DNA of 64,000 nucleotides from CAWGJF01 sp963822905 (GTDB taxonomy: Bacteria > Bacteroidota > Ignavibacteria > Ignavibacteriales > Ignavibacteriaceae), in assembly GCA_963822905.1 (NCBI GenBank), contig CAWGJF010000001.1, positions 806,001 to 870,000 on the forward strand. The letters run 5' to 3'. Every line of letters starts with the position of its first letter. Position 1 is the stretch's first letter. The position numbers and the translations under genes were made by a program. Shown here one piece after another: positions 26,369 to 35,556 of this stretch. The notes under the pieces were generated by a model. That model did no database searches and was not told the DNA's origin. It saw nothing but the letters and a program-made list of their open reading frames with translations.

Positions 26369-28852
26369 ATGTCAATCTTAAAAAAATATTTAAGCTGGCT
26401 TCAGAAAGATACTCCAACAGGTGAAGTTGAACGCTATCCTGAAATTGATGGAAATGGCGAAACTTCAGTAAAAGGAATTTATATTGTCGGAGATCTTACC
26501 GGTATTCCATTGTTAAAACTTGCTGCTGAAAGCGGGAAGAAAATTATTGATAAGATAATCTCGAATCCTGATTTCAAAAAGCACAAAGATTCAATAAAAG
26601 AAAATGATGTTTATGATATTGTAATTGTTGGTGCAGGTCCCGGTGGAATATCTGCCGGATTGGAAGCAAAAAAGAAAAATTTGAATTTTACAATTCTCGA
26701 ATCAGCACAAAAATTTAATACAATAATAAACTTTCCAAAAGCCAAACCGATTTTTGCTGAACCAACAGAATTTACTCAAGAAGCAGACTTAAAGATTAAT
26801 GACGGCACCAAAGAATCTTTGCTTAATGAACTCTATTCACAAATAAGCGATGCAAATCTCCCGGTAGTTGAAGGAGTAATGGTTGACGAGATTGAAAAGA
26901 AGAATGGATATTTCGAGCTAAAAACGAAAAAGGAAAATTATAGAGCATTAAGTGTAATTCTGGCAATCGGAAAATCAGGAAATGCAAGAATGCTGAAAGT
27001 GCCGGGTGAAAATCTCCCCAAAGTTTACAACCGGCTTTTTGATCCGGCAGACGCAAAAGGTGAAAATGTACTTGTGGTTGGCGGCGGGGATTCTGCACTC
27101 GAATCTGCAATAGCAACTGGAGAATATGCAAAGTCGGTTACCATCTCGTACAGAAAATCTGAATTTTCCCGACCCAAAGAAGGTAATGCTGAAAGACTGA
27201 AACAGCTTGTTGAATCTGGAAAGATTAAACTGATGATGCAGACTGAAGTAAAAGAGATAAAAGAGACTTCGGTTGTTCTTAAAAATAAAACTGGCAGTGA
27301 AGAAGAAATTGAAAACAACATTGTTTTTGTGATGATAGGGAAAGAGCTGCCATTGCAATTTTTTAAACGAAGTAGAATAAAAATGGAAGGAGAGCTTTCA
27401 CTCACTTCAAAACTTCAGTTCGCTTTGCTTGTGCTTGTCGCCGGAGTAATTTATTTCGGCAAAAGCAGTGCTGAACTCTACGATCACTTTTTCGGAAAGA
27501 TTGATTCTTTCTCATCTATTTCCTCAAATCTATTTAAGACAGAATTCTGGTCAAAGTTTATTTCCTTTCCGGTTTATGTAGCTGGTACTCTTTTCGGTGG
27601 TGTAAAAATCTGGGAAGTGACAAAATATATAAATGCTTTTGTTGCTTATTTCTGTTTCTGGGGAGTAATTATTCTTGGAAGTTATCTGCTTGTAAAATTC
27701 ATAAAAGACAATTCAAAAAATTTCCGTCTGGATTGGAAAACATTCAAGTATTCATATTTTATTATTGTTGCAGCTTTTTTTGCTTTTGTCTTTTTTGGCG
27801 GAAGATATTTCGGCTGGGAACTGTTCGGCAAATCACAAACATTCTGGTATACAGGTTTGTATTCATTAACAATTTTGATATTCGGTTTAAGAAGAATCAA
27901 AATGAAACCGACAAGATATATTAAACTGCAAACCTTATCATTAATATTAATACAAGCGCTTCCTCTTTTTATCTTACCGGAGTTTGTTTTCCCGGCTCTC
28001 GGAAAAGCAGGTTTGCTCGGCAATCAAAACGGATTTTGGTTGACCCAGGTTTTTCCTAATCAAAGTTACTGGCGGAGTTATGGATTTATTCTCGCCTGGC
28101 CTTTAAACTTTTCAAATCTGTACAATGGAAACATCACAACATTCTGGCTTGTTTTCAGTTTGTTCCAGACATTCGTTTTTATTCCTATAATAGTTTACAA
28201 ATGGGGAAAAGGTGCATACTGCGGTTGGATTTGTTCGTGCGGTGCCATGGCAGAAACACTTGGCGATGAATATAGAACTCTTGCACCACACGGACCGAAA
28301 GCAAAAAAGTGGGAGAACTTTGGTCAGTGGGCTCTGCTTGCGGCATTCATAATTACAGGAATAAAATTGTTAAGCGTACTTTTTAATGTTGAGATTCCGA
28401 TTATAAACGAAAATGTGAGCTATGTCGCCGACTTCTTCCAGAAATTTTATTATATAGGAATCGACGTAATTTTTGCAGGAGTACTCGGAGTTGGTGTTTA
28501 TTTCTTTTTAAGTGGAAGAGTCTGGTGCCGTTTCGGTTGCCCGCTTGCTGCTTTAATGCATATTTATTCAAGATTTTCCCGTTACAGGATTTTTTCAGAA
28601 AAGAAAAAATGTATCTCTTGTAATATTTGTACAAAAGTATGTCACATGGGAATAGATGTAATGAACTATGCTAATAAAGGGATTCCGATGAATGATGTTG
28701 AATGTGTAAGATGTTCTGCCTGCGTAGTCAATTGTCCTACACAGGTCCTTTCATTCGGTTCGCTTCCTGAAAGTGATTTGGATAACAAATCATACAAAGA
28801 TTTAAAAATCGATTTTGAAAACAAATCGTCTAACTGGGCAACAGGTTTATAA
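26369..28852 (+). CDS. Flavin reductase-polyferredoxin fusion in the membrane
   Basis: 827 residues. Residues about 22-65 (NGETSVKGIYIVGDLTGIP) look like the C-terminal FAD-contact segment of thioredoxin reductases, but here they precede the first Rossmann motif VIVGAGPGGISAGLEA (about 86-101); the second, VLVVGGGDSALESA, is at about 233-246. No CxxC redox pair of thioredoxin reductase is seen. From about 350 there are eight or so membrane segments, then NapH/FixG-like cysteine groups CGWICSCG and CRFGCP and two 4Fe-4S motifs (CISCNICTKVC, CVRCSACVVNCP). It probably moves electrons from NAD(P)H through FAD and iron-sulphur clusters at the membrane. Partner and acceptor are unknown. Confidence 0.85.
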   Translation: MSILKKYLSWLQKDTPTGEVERYPEIDGNGETSVKGIYIVGDLTGIPLLKLAAESGKKIIDKIISNPDFKKHKDSIKENDVYDIVIVGAGPGGISAGLEAKKKNLNFTILESAQKFNTIINFPKAKPIFAEPTEFTQEADLKINDGTKESLLNELYSQISDANLPVVEGVMVDEIEKKNGYFELKTKKENYRALSVILAIGKSGNARMLKVPGENLPKVYNRLFDPADAKGENVLVVGGGDSALESAIATGEYAKSVTISYRKSEFSRPKEGNAERLKQLVESGKIKLMMQTEVKEIKETSVVLKNKTGSEEEIENNIVFVMIGKELPLQFFKRSRIKMEGELSLTSKLQFALLVLVAGVIYFGKSSAELYDHFFGKIDSFSSISSNLFKTEFWSKFISFPVYVAGTLFGGVKIWEVTKYINAFVAYFCFWGVIILGSYLLVKFIKDNSKNFRLDWKTFKYSYFIIVAAFFAFVFFGGRYFGWELFGKSQTFWYTGLYSLTILIFGLRRIKMKPTRYIKLQTLSLILIQALPLFILPEFVFPALGKAGLLGNQNGFWLTQVFPNQSYWRSYGFILAWPLNFSNLYNGNITTFWLVFSLFQTFVFIPIIVYKWGKGAYCGWICSCGAMAETLGDEYRTLAPHGPKAKKWENFGQWALLAAFIITGIKLLSVLFNVEIPIINENVSYVADFFQKFYYIGIDVIFAGVLGVGVYFFLSGRVWCRFGCPLAALMHIYSRFSRYRIFSEKKKCISCNICTKVCHMGIDVMNYANKGIPMNDVECVRCSACVVNCPTQVLSFGSLPESDLDNKSYKDLKIDFENKSSNWATGL

Positions 28853-28918
28853 TTTTAAAAACAAAACTTGATTAGAGTTTTAAGTAAGCAAAGATTGCTA
28901 AAGTAAAGGAGTATAATT

Positions 28919-29815
28919 ATGAAGTTAGGATTTATCGGTTTGGGGAAAATGGGATTGAACATGGTTCACAGGCTATTAAATGATAAACATGAACTTATTG
29001 TTTTTGACAGAAGTGATGAACAAATAAAAAAAGCAGAAACTCTAGGAGCTGTTTCTTCTGATTCACTTCAAACTCTTGCTAAAAAACTGGATGGTAGAAA
29101 AGTAATCTGGATGATGGTTCCGGCTGGAAAACCGGTTGACGAAACAGTTAATTCACTTCTTCCACTTTTAAATAAAGATGATATAATTATCGACGGAGGA
29201 AATTCACATTATAAAGAATCACAGAAAAGTGCAAAACTCTGTTCTCAAAAAGGAATTCATTTTATTGATTGCGGAACAAGCGGCGGAGTGTGGGGACTTA
29301 AAGAAGGCTACTGCCTGATGTACGGTGGAAATAAGGATGCAGCAAAATACTGCGAGCCAATTTTTAAAACTCTTGCACCGGAAAACGGTTATTTGTACTG
29401 TGGTGAATCTGGTGCCGGACATTTTGTAAAAATGGTCCACAACGGGATTGAATATGGAATGATGCAGGCTTATGCTGAAGGATTTGAAATACTTGAAAAG
29501 TCACCAATGAATATTGATCTCGCTGCTGTTTCAAAAGTCTGGCAATACGGAAGTGTAATTCGCTCGTGGCTTCTCAAGCTTTCTCATCTTGCGTTAACTA
29601 ACGATCCTGAGTTAGAAAAAATAAAAGGTTATGTTCAGGACAGTGGGGAGGGAAGATGGACTGTGCAGGCAGCAATCGATCTTGACGTTCCTGCACATAT
29701 AATTACAGCTTCATTGTACAACCGTTTTCAATCAAGAGAGAAAGACTCTTTCGCAATGAAAATGCTGGCTGCGCTAAGAAATGAATTTGGCGGACATGCT
29801 GTTAAGAAATCATAG
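28919..29815 (+). CDS. gnd: 6-phosphogluconate dehydrogenase (decarboxylating), short type
   Basis: 298 residues, the short form (YqeC/GndA-like) rather than the 470-residue enterobacterial one. It oxidises 6-phosphogluconate to ribulose-5-phosphate and CO2. Motifs: nucleotide-binding GFIGLGKMGLNMV at the start, IDGGNSHYKES, the GTSGGVWG substrate loop, KMVHNGIEYGMMQAYAEG with the catalytic Lys and Asn, and GEGRWT near the end. First gene of the sugar-phosphate operon; zwf follows 23 bp later. A good AAAGGAG ribosome site supports the start. Confidence 0.95.
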   Translation: MKLGFIGLGKMGLNMVHRLLNDKHELIVFDRSDEQIKKAETLGAVSSDSLQTLAKKLDGRKVIWMMVPAGKPVDETVNSLLPLLNKDDIIIDGGNSHYKESQKSAKLCSQKGIHFIDCGTSGGVWGLKEGYCLMYGGNKDAAKYCEPIFKTLAPENGYLYCGESGAGHFVKMVHNGIEYGMMQAYAEGFEILEKSPMNIDLAAVSKVWQYGSVIRSWLLKLSHLALTNDPELEKIKGYVQDSGEGRWTVQAAIDLDVPAHIITASLYNRFQSREKDSFAMKMLAALRNEFGGHAVKKS

Positions 29816-29838
29816 AAAGGATTATTAGAAAGTAAAAA

Positions 29839-31368
29839 ATGAAAAAACCAGAAAACCACATATTAGTAATCTTCGGTGCTTCAGGAGACCTGACTTACAG
29901 GAAATTAATTCCTGCTGTTTATGATCTCCACAAGCAAAATCTTTTACCGGAAAAATTTGCTGTGCTCGGTGCAAGTCGTACTGAGCTTTCTGACAATAAG
30001 TTCAGAGAGAAAATGAAAGACGGAATCAAAAAATATTCAAACTATAAAGAAGATGATGGAAAAATTGTTAATGATTTCCTGAAGATGCTCTCATACATTT
30101 CTCTCGATACTCAGAATCATGAAGATTTTACGAAGCTTAAAGATCACATTGAAAAGCTCGATAAAGAATTAGAAATAAATGGAAATGCAATCTTTTATCT
30201 TTCAACTCCCCCAAGTCTTTATGGTGTAATACCAACTTTGCTTGGTGAAGTCGGACTAAATAAAAAGTCAAACGGAAAAAAGATAAAGCTAATTGTTGAA
30301 AAACCATTTGGCTATGATCTGAAATCTGCAATTGATCTTAATAAAAAATTGTTGAAATATTTTAGTGAAGATCAGATTTACAGGATTGATCACTATCTTG
30401 GAAAAGAAACAGTTCAAAACGTTTTAGTTACAAGATTTTCAAACGGAATTTTTGAACCTCTGTGGAACAGGAATTATGTTCACCATGTTGAAATAACTTC
30501 TGCTGAAAATATCGGTGTAGAAAACCGCGGTGGTTATTATGAATCATCCGGTGCATTACGCGATATGGTTCAAAATCATCTGCTTCAGCTAACTGGACTT
30601 ATTGCAATGGAACCTCCATCATCTTTCGATTCAAATTCTTTAAGAAATGAAATGGTAAAAGTTTTCCATTCACTCAGGCCATATAATGATGAAACAGTTG
30701 CGAAGGAAGTTATCCGCGGGCAGTATGGTGCTGCAACTGTAAGAGGTGAAAAAGTTATTGGTTATCGTGAAGAAAAAGGAGTAGATCCAAATTCCCGTAC
30801 TGAAACTTACGCAGCATTGAAATTTTATATTGATAACTGGCGTTGGGGCGGAGTTCCTTTTTATATAAGAACAGGAAAAAGACTGCCCACTAGAGTTACT
30901 GAAGTTGTAATCCATTTTAAACCAACACCGCATTTTCTTTTTTCGCAACAGGAATTGTCTAATTCTTGTAACCAATTAGTAATTCGCATTCAGCCTGATG
31001 AAGGAATTCTTTTTAAAGTAGGGATGAAAGTTCCTGGTCAAGGTTTTAATATTCAGAATGTTAATTTGGACTTCCATTATTCGGATCTATCAAATACATA
31101 TCTGCCCACGGCTTACGAAAGATTAATTCACGATTGTATGATTGGCGATTCAACTTTATATCAAAGAGGTGATGCTGTTGAAGCAGCCTGGAAATTTGTC
31201 GATCCGATTTTAGATGCCTGGAAAGACGATCATAAAATTCCGGTTTATGGTTATCCTGCAGGAACGTGGGGTCCTGAACACGCTGATGATTTAATCGAAG
31301 AAATCGGAATGACGTGGCGATATCCCTGCAAAAATTTGGCTAACGATGGAATCTATTGTGAACTCTAA
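29839..31368 (+). CDS. zwf: Glucose-6-phosphate 1-dehydrogenase
   Basis: 509 residues. Motifs: IFGASGDLTYRKLIPA (NADP binding), the active-site RIDHYLGKE with the catalytic His, EKPFG, and RTGKRLPTRVTEV. It performs the first step of the oxidative pentose phosphate pathway, giving 6-phosphogluconolactone, which pgl (31875) hydrolyses. Separated from pgl by a four-helix-bundle gene flanked by inverted repeats. Confidence 0.96.
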   Translation: MKKPENHILVIFGASGDLTYRKLIPAVYDLHKQNLLPEKFAVLGASRTELSDNKFREKMKDGIKKYSNYKEDDGKIVNDFLKMLSYISLDTQNHEDFTKLKDHIEKLDKELEINGNAIFYLSTPPSLYGVIPTLLGEVGLNKKSNGKKIKLIVEKPFGYDLKSAIDLNKKLLKYFSEDQIYRIDHYLGKETVQNVLVTRFSNGIFEPLWNRNYVHHVEITSAENIGVENRGGYYESSGALRDMVQNHLLQLTGLIAMEPPSSFDSNSLRNEMVKVFHSLRPYNDETVAKEVIRGQYGAATVRGEKVIGYREEKGVDPNSRTETYAALKFYIDNWRWGGVPFYIRTGKRLPTRVTEVVIHFKPTPHFLFSQQELSNSCNQLVIRIQPDEGILFKVGMKVPGQGFNIQNVNLDFHYSDLSNTYLPTAYERLIHDCMIGDSTLYQRGDAVEAAWKFVDPILDAWKDDHKIPVYGYPAGTWGPEHADDLIEEIGMTWRYPCKNLANDGIYCEL

Positions 31369-31372
31369 ATTC

Positions 31373-31403
31373 GGAGACTGGAAAAGGGAAACGGGAAGCT
31401 GGA
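31373..31403 (+). repeat. Left flank of an IVS-like insertion
   Basis: GGAGACTGGAA and then GAAGCTGGA (31395-31403) are matched in inverted orientation after the four-helix-bundle gene by TCCAGCTTC (31854-31862) and TTCCGGTCTGC. The inverted repeats bracket the gene inside the zwf-pgl interval. Confidence 0.45.
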
Positions 31404-31474
31404 TAAAAGAATTAAGGATATATTGATAAAATTAATCAAATATATTTATTCTTTTATATAAATAAGGAGTCAAT

Positions 31475-31837
31475 ATGTCCGGCAAAATTGGGAAGTTTGA
31501 AGATCTTAATGTTTGGAAAGAATCGATGAGATTAGCTACAGATATTTATAAATCATTTTTCAATTGTAAAGATTTTGGGTTCAGGGATCAAATTAGAAGA
31601 TCGGCTGTTTCAGTCCCATCAAATATATCAGAAGGATATGAAAGACAAACTAACAAAGAATTCATTCAGTTTTTATTTATTGCAAAAGGTTCAACAGCAG
31701 AACTTAGAACTCAACTGTACTTAGCAAAAGAGTTTAAATATTTAAAAGATGAAACAGCGAATGAGTATATTGAAAGAACAAGAAAAATCAGTGCAATGAC
31801 TACAAAACTTATTAAAACTAGAAAGGAGAATTTTTAA
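31475..31837 (+). CDS. Four-helix-bundle protein (23S rRNA IVP/bAvd-like)
   Basis: 120 residues. The sequence follows the PF05635 pattern: FEDLNVWKESMRLATDIYK, FGFRDQIRRSAVSVPSNISEGYER, EFIQFLFIAKGSTAELRTQL and a final helix. Such proteins are encoded in 23S rRNA intervening sequences and in intergenic insertions, and relatives accompany diversity-generating retroelements; their job is unknown. Here the gene splits an otherwise coherent zwf-pgl arrangement and lies between inverted repeats (31373-31403 and 31854-31870). No reverse transcriptase or rRNA is present nearby. Confidence 0.88.
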   Translation: MSGKIGKFEDLNVWKESMRLATDIYKSFFNCKDFGFRDQIRRSAVSVPSNISEGYERQTNKEFIQFLFIAKGSTAELRTQLYLAKEFKYLKDETANEYIERTRKISAMTTKLIKTRKENF

Positions 31838-31853
31838 AAGCCGGTCTACATTC

Positions 31854-31870
31854 TCCAGCTTCCGGTCTGC
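31854..31870 (-). repeat. Right flank of an IVS-like insertion
   Basis: TCCAGCTTC (31854-31862) is the reverse complement of GAAGCTGGA at 31395-31403, and the following CGGTCTGC mirrors GGAGACTGG with two differences. It lies just 5' of the pgl GTG start. Confidence 0.4.
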
Positions 31871-31874
31871 AATC

Positions 31875-32594
31875 GTGTTTAAAGTATTTAAAAATAAATT
31901 TGCCCTTACCGATTTCTTCTGCAAGGAATTGCTAAAATTGAATCTTGAGAGAAATGAGATGTATCTTGCTTTATCAGGCGGAAGTACGCCTAAAATAATT
32001 TTTCAGACACTTGCAGAAATGTACAAAGAAAAAATTAACTGGAGTAAAATTCATCTTTTCTGGGGAGACGAAAGATGTGTTCCACCTGAAAGTGATGAGA
32101 GTAATTATGGAATGACAAAAAAATATCTTCTTGATTACATTGACATTCCGAAAAAAAATGTTCATCCTGTAGATGGAAACAATATTCCTGAAGAAGAAAC
32201 TGTTCGTTATTCTGACGAAATAAAAAATATTGTTCGTGTAAAAAATGGTTTCCCCAAATTTGATCTGGTTATTCTTGGTATTGGGGAGGATGGTCATACA
32301 GCTTCGATATTTCCTGATCAAATGAGTTTGCTGAATTCGGAAAAAATTTGTGAAGTGGCGGTGCATCCTGGATCAGGACAGAAAAGAATAACTTTAACGG
32401 GAAAAGTGATTAATAATGCAGAAGAAATTATTTTTTTAATAACCGGAGAAAGCAAAGCAAATATTGTTAAAGAATTATTTAGTAAGGATGAAATTAAAGT
32501 GAAGAAATATCCCGCAGCTAATATCAGCCCGGGCAATGGAACTCTCGAATTTTTTATGGATGAAAATGCAGCAAAACTATTAAACGGGAGTTAA
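31875..32594 (+). CDS. pgl: 6-phosphogluconolactonase
   Basis: 239 residues from a GTG. Motifs: LALSGGSTPKIIFQTL (sugar-phosphate binding), INWSKIHLFWGDERCVPP, SNYGM and the active-site region LGIGEDGHTASIFPD. It hydrolyses 6-phosphogluconolactone, linking zwf to gnd. A weak ribosome site precedes the start, perhaps because the four-helix-bundle element has replaced the original upstream sequence; a slightly different start is possible. tal follows after 83 bp. Confidence 0.93.
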   Translation: MFKVFKNKFALTDFFCKELLKLNLERNEMYLALSGGSTPKIIFQTLAEMYKEKINWSKIHLFWGDERCVPPESDESNYGMTKKYLLDYIDIPKKNVHPVDGNNIPEEETVRYSDEIKNIVRVKNGFPKFDLVILGIGEDGHTASIFPDQMSLLNSEKICEVAVHPGSGQKRITLTGKVINNAEEIIFLITGESKANIVKELFSKDEIKVKKYPAANISPGNGTLEFFMDENAAKLLNGS

Positions 32595-32677
32595 CATCCG
32601 GTTCGAAAATTTTATGTAAATTTTAGACATAATTTTAATTGAGAAAAATTTAGTTAATCAAATAAAATGAGGAAAAT

Positions 32678-33781
32678 ATGAGTAAACTGAATGAATTAGC
32701 AAAATTAGGACAATCTGTATGGCTTGATTTTATTAGCAGAAAACTTTTAACAAGCGGTGAGTTAATTAAGTTGAGAGAAAACGGGTTGCGAGGGATGACT
32801 TCGAATCCAACAATTTTTGATAAAGCAATATCCAAAAGCACAGATTATGATGAAGATCTTAAAGAATTAGTAAGTAAAGGATTATCTGTTGAAGAGATTT
32901 ACGAAAAACTTGCATTGAAAGATATCGGAATTGCCGCAGACGAAATGCGAAAAGTTTACAACGATACAGATGGACTTGATGGCTATATCAGTATCGAAGT
33001 CAATCCGTTGCTCGCAAATAATACTAAAGAAACAATCGCACAAGCAAAACATCTTTTTAAGACTCTGGGAAGACCAAATATTATGATAAAAATTCCTGGA
33101 ACTAAGGAAGGACTTCCGGCAATAACAGAAGTGCTCGGCTCCGGAATTAATGTTAATGTGACTTTAATCTTCAGCACAGAAAGCTACAGGAAAGTTGTTG
33201 AAGCTTTTATAGCAGGTCTGGAAAAATATGACGCAGACGGCGGAGACATTAGTAAACATGCTTCAGTTGCTTCATTTTTCGTTAGCCGTGTTGATTCAGC
33301 TGTTGATAAAGAACTTGAAGCAAAAGGGAATAATGATTTACTTGGGAAAATTGCTGTGGCAAATTCAAAAATTGCTTTTGAAATTTCTGAAAAAATGTTC
33401 AACAGCGATAGATGGAAAGATCTTGAAGCTAAAGGTGCAAGAAAACAAAGACTACTTTGGGCAAGTACCAGCACTAAAAATCCGAATTATTCAGACGTGC
33501 TTTATATTGATGAATTAATCGGACCTGATACTGTGAACACTATGCCTCCTGATACAATTGATTCATTTATTGATCATGGGAAAGTAGAGCTAACATTAAA
33601 TAAAGGAATCGACGAAGCAAAAGCCCAGTTAAAAAAACTGAAAGAGCTCGGAATTGATATAAATAAAGTTACTGATAAACTTTTAGTTGATGGGGTAAAA
33701 TCATTTTCGGATTCATTTGAATCACTGATTGGCAATCTCAATGATAAAGTAAAAAAGATAAAAGAAGAGGTTAATGCATGA
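32678..33781 (+). CDS. tal: Transaldolase (type joined to pgi in other bacteria)
   Basis: 367 residues. Motifs: SVWLDFISRKLL, LRGMTSNPTIFDKAI, and the Schiff-base lysine in NIMIKIPGTKEGLPAI, followed by GINVNVTLIFS and LLWASTSTKNPNYSDVLY. This is the longer bacterial transaldolase subtype that also occurs as the N-terminal half of bifunctional Tal-Pgi proteins. Here the two are separate genes overlapping by 4 bp (ATGA), so they are translationally coupled. Confidence 0.95.
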   Translation: MSKLNELAKLGQSVWLDFISRKLLTSGELIKLRENGLRGMTSNPTIFDKAISKSTDYDEDLKELVSKGLSVEEIYEKLALKDIGIAADEMRKVYNDTDGLDGYISIEVNPLLANNTKETIAQAKHLFKTLGRPNIMIKIPGTKEGLPAITEVLGSGINVNVTLIFSTESYRKVVEAFIAGLEKYDADGGDISKHASVASFFVSRVDSAVDKELEAKGNNDLLGKIAVANSKIAFEISEKMFNSDRWKDLEAKGARKQRLLWASTSTKNPNYSDVLYIDELIGPDTVNTMPPDTIDSFIDHGKVELTLNKGIDEAKAQLKKLKELGIDINKVTDKLLVDGVKSFSDSFESLIGNLNDKVKKIKEEVNA

Positions 33782-35454
33782 AATATGAATTAGGTGGTTA
33801 CTCCGATCTGATTGCAGCAAAAGTTCTTGACTTAAGAGATGAGAGAATAGTGGAGAGGATTTGGGAAAAAGATTTTACTATATGGGGAAATGATCCACAC
33901 GAAATATTTAACCGCCTTGGCTGGTTAAGCAGTCCTGATGTTACGTTAAATGCACTAGATGAAATTACTGAGTTTGTTGATAGTGTTAGAAAAGATGGAT
34001 TTACTGATGCACTTTTAATGGGAATGGGTGGTTCAAGTTTGGCGCCTGAAGTTTTTAGTCTGATGTTCGGAACGAAAAAAGGTTTTCTAAATCTTCATGT
34101 TCTTGACAGCACTCATCCGGAAACAGTTTTAGAATATGAGAAGAAATTAGACCCGGTAAAAACACTTTATATTGTTTCGACAAAATCCGGCGGAACAGTA
34201 GAAACAATTTCGTTTATGAAATACTTCTATAATTCTGCAATGAAAAAGGTTGGGAAAGAAAAAGTTGGGAATCATTTTACTGCCATTACTGATCCCGGCA
34301 GCGGACTCGAAAAAATTGCAACTGATTTAAATTTCAGAAAAATATTTTTGAATGACCCTGATATCGGGGGAAGGTATTCTGCACTTTCCTTTTTCGGAAC
34401 TGTTGCTGCTGCAGTTGTGGGAATTGATTTAAAAGAACTTCTCTCATGCGCTTCGGAAATGGTTGAAGCTTCTAAAATTTCAGGAAATGGAATCTCAAAA
34501 AATACTTCTGCTCTGCTGGGTGTGATTCTAGGCGTGCTTGCAAATGAAGGCAGAGATAAGCTGACATTTATTTCCTCGGAAAAATTTTCATACTTCGGAG
34601 CGTGGGCTGAGCAGTTAATAGCTGAAAGCACAGGGAAAATTGGTAAAGGAGTTCTTCCTGTCGATCTTGAACCAATACAAACAGGCAAAAAATATTCTGA
34701 TGACAGGGTTTTTGTTTATTTCAGATTGAAAGGTGATACATCATTAGATAATCAGATCGAAGAAATTGAAAAAGCCGGGCATCCTGTAATCCAAATTGAT
34801 CTGAATGATATTTATGATATTGGAAAAGAATTTTTCAGATGGGAATTTGCAACTTCAGTAATTGGCTGGGTGATCGGAATACAGCCATTCGATCAGCCGA
34901 ATGTAGAGCAGGCGAAAGTTATTGCAAAAAAAATGGTAAAAGAATTTCAGGAAAAAGGAAAGCTTCCTGAATTAAATCCGTCGCTGGATAAAAACGGAAT
35001 TAAAGTTTATGGTGAAGCTGAAGGAAAATCAGCGACCGAAATGCTGACAAATTTCCTTTCACAAACTGAAAGTGGGGAAAATTACATTTGCATACAGGCA
35101 TATCTAAAACCTTCCGATAAAACCTGGGAAGAGCTTCAAACCTTTCGTGAAAAAATTCTTAAAAATTATGAATGTCCAACAACTCTTGGCTATGGACCAA
35201 GATTTCTGCATTCAACCGGACAACTTCATAAAGGTGATGCTGGCAATGGGTTTTTTATTCAACTTGTTGCTGATGAAAAAGAGAACACTTCAATTCCTGA
35301 TGAAGCGGGAAGCGACAAATCTTCCATTACATTCGGTACATTAATTAAGGCGCAGTCACTTGGGGACAGGCAGGCACTTCTGGATAATGGACGAAAAGTA
35401 ATCAGGTTTGATTTGGGAAATCAAATAAATGAAAATCTCCTGCAGCTGATCTAA
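33778..35454 (+). CDS. pgi: Glucose-6-phosphate isomerase (Tal-Pgi type)
   Basis: 558 residues. It carries the sugar isomerase motifs ALLMGMGGSSLAPEVF, STKSGGTVETISFM, GGRYSALSFFGTVAA, the catalytic-Glu region (WAEQLIAESTGK), and LHKGDAGNGF near the C-terminus. It interconverts glucose-6-phosphate and fructose-6-phosphate, recycling pentose pathway products. It resembles the C-terminal half of fused Tal-Pgi proteins rather than the E. coli enzyme. It overlaps tal by 4 bp and ends the operon. Confidence 0.93.
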   Translation: MKYELGGYSDLIAAKVLDLRDERIVERIWEKDFTIWGNDPHEIFNRLGWLSSPDVTLNALDEITEFVDSVRKDGFTDALLMGMGGSSLAPEVFSLMFGTKKGFLNLHVLDSTHPETVLEYEKKLDPVKTLYIVSTKSGGTVETISFMKYFYNSAMKKVGKEKVGNHFTAITDPGSGLEKIATDLNFRKIFLNDPDIGGRYSALSFFGTVAAAVVGIDLKELLSCASEMVEASKISGNGISKNTSALLGVILGVLANEGRDKLTFISSEKFSYFGAWAEQLIAESTGKIGKGVLPVDLEPIQTGKKYSDDRVFVYFRLKGDTSLDNQIEEIEKAGHPVIQIDLNDIYDIGKEFFRWEFATSVIGWVIGIQPFDQPNVEQAKVIAKKMVKEFQEKGKLPELNPSLDKNGIKVYGEAEGKSATEMLTNFLSQTESGENYICIQAYLKPSDKTWEELQTFREKILKNYECPTTLGYGPRFLHSTGQLHKGDAGNGFFIQLVADEKENTSIPDEAGSDKSSITFGTLIKAQSLGDRQALLDNGRKVIRFDLGNQINENLLQLI

Positions 35455-35498
35455 AAAGCTTCTTTTCTATTTAAATATACTACTTTCTATTTTTTTAC

Positions 35499-35534
35499 TT
35501 GACTTTCTAAATTATTATATCGTATATTTACGAT
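35499..35534 (+). promoter_or_regulatory. arsR promoter with palindromic operator
   Basis: TTGACT (35499-35504) and TATATT (35523-35528), 18 bases apart, resemble a -35/-10 pair. The palindrome ATCGT-N6-ACGAT (35519-35534) covers the -10 box, a plausible ArsR operator for self-repression. If this is the promoter, the arsR start at 35557 is more likely than the in-frame ATG at 35533, which lies inside the operator. Confidence 0.5.
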
Positions 35535-35556
35535 GAACGATTTAGAAAGTTATAAA

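Noticed and set aside
31475..31837. Diversity-generating retroelement suggested by the bAvd-like protein
   Set aside because: No reverse transcriptase or template/variable repeats were seen nearby.
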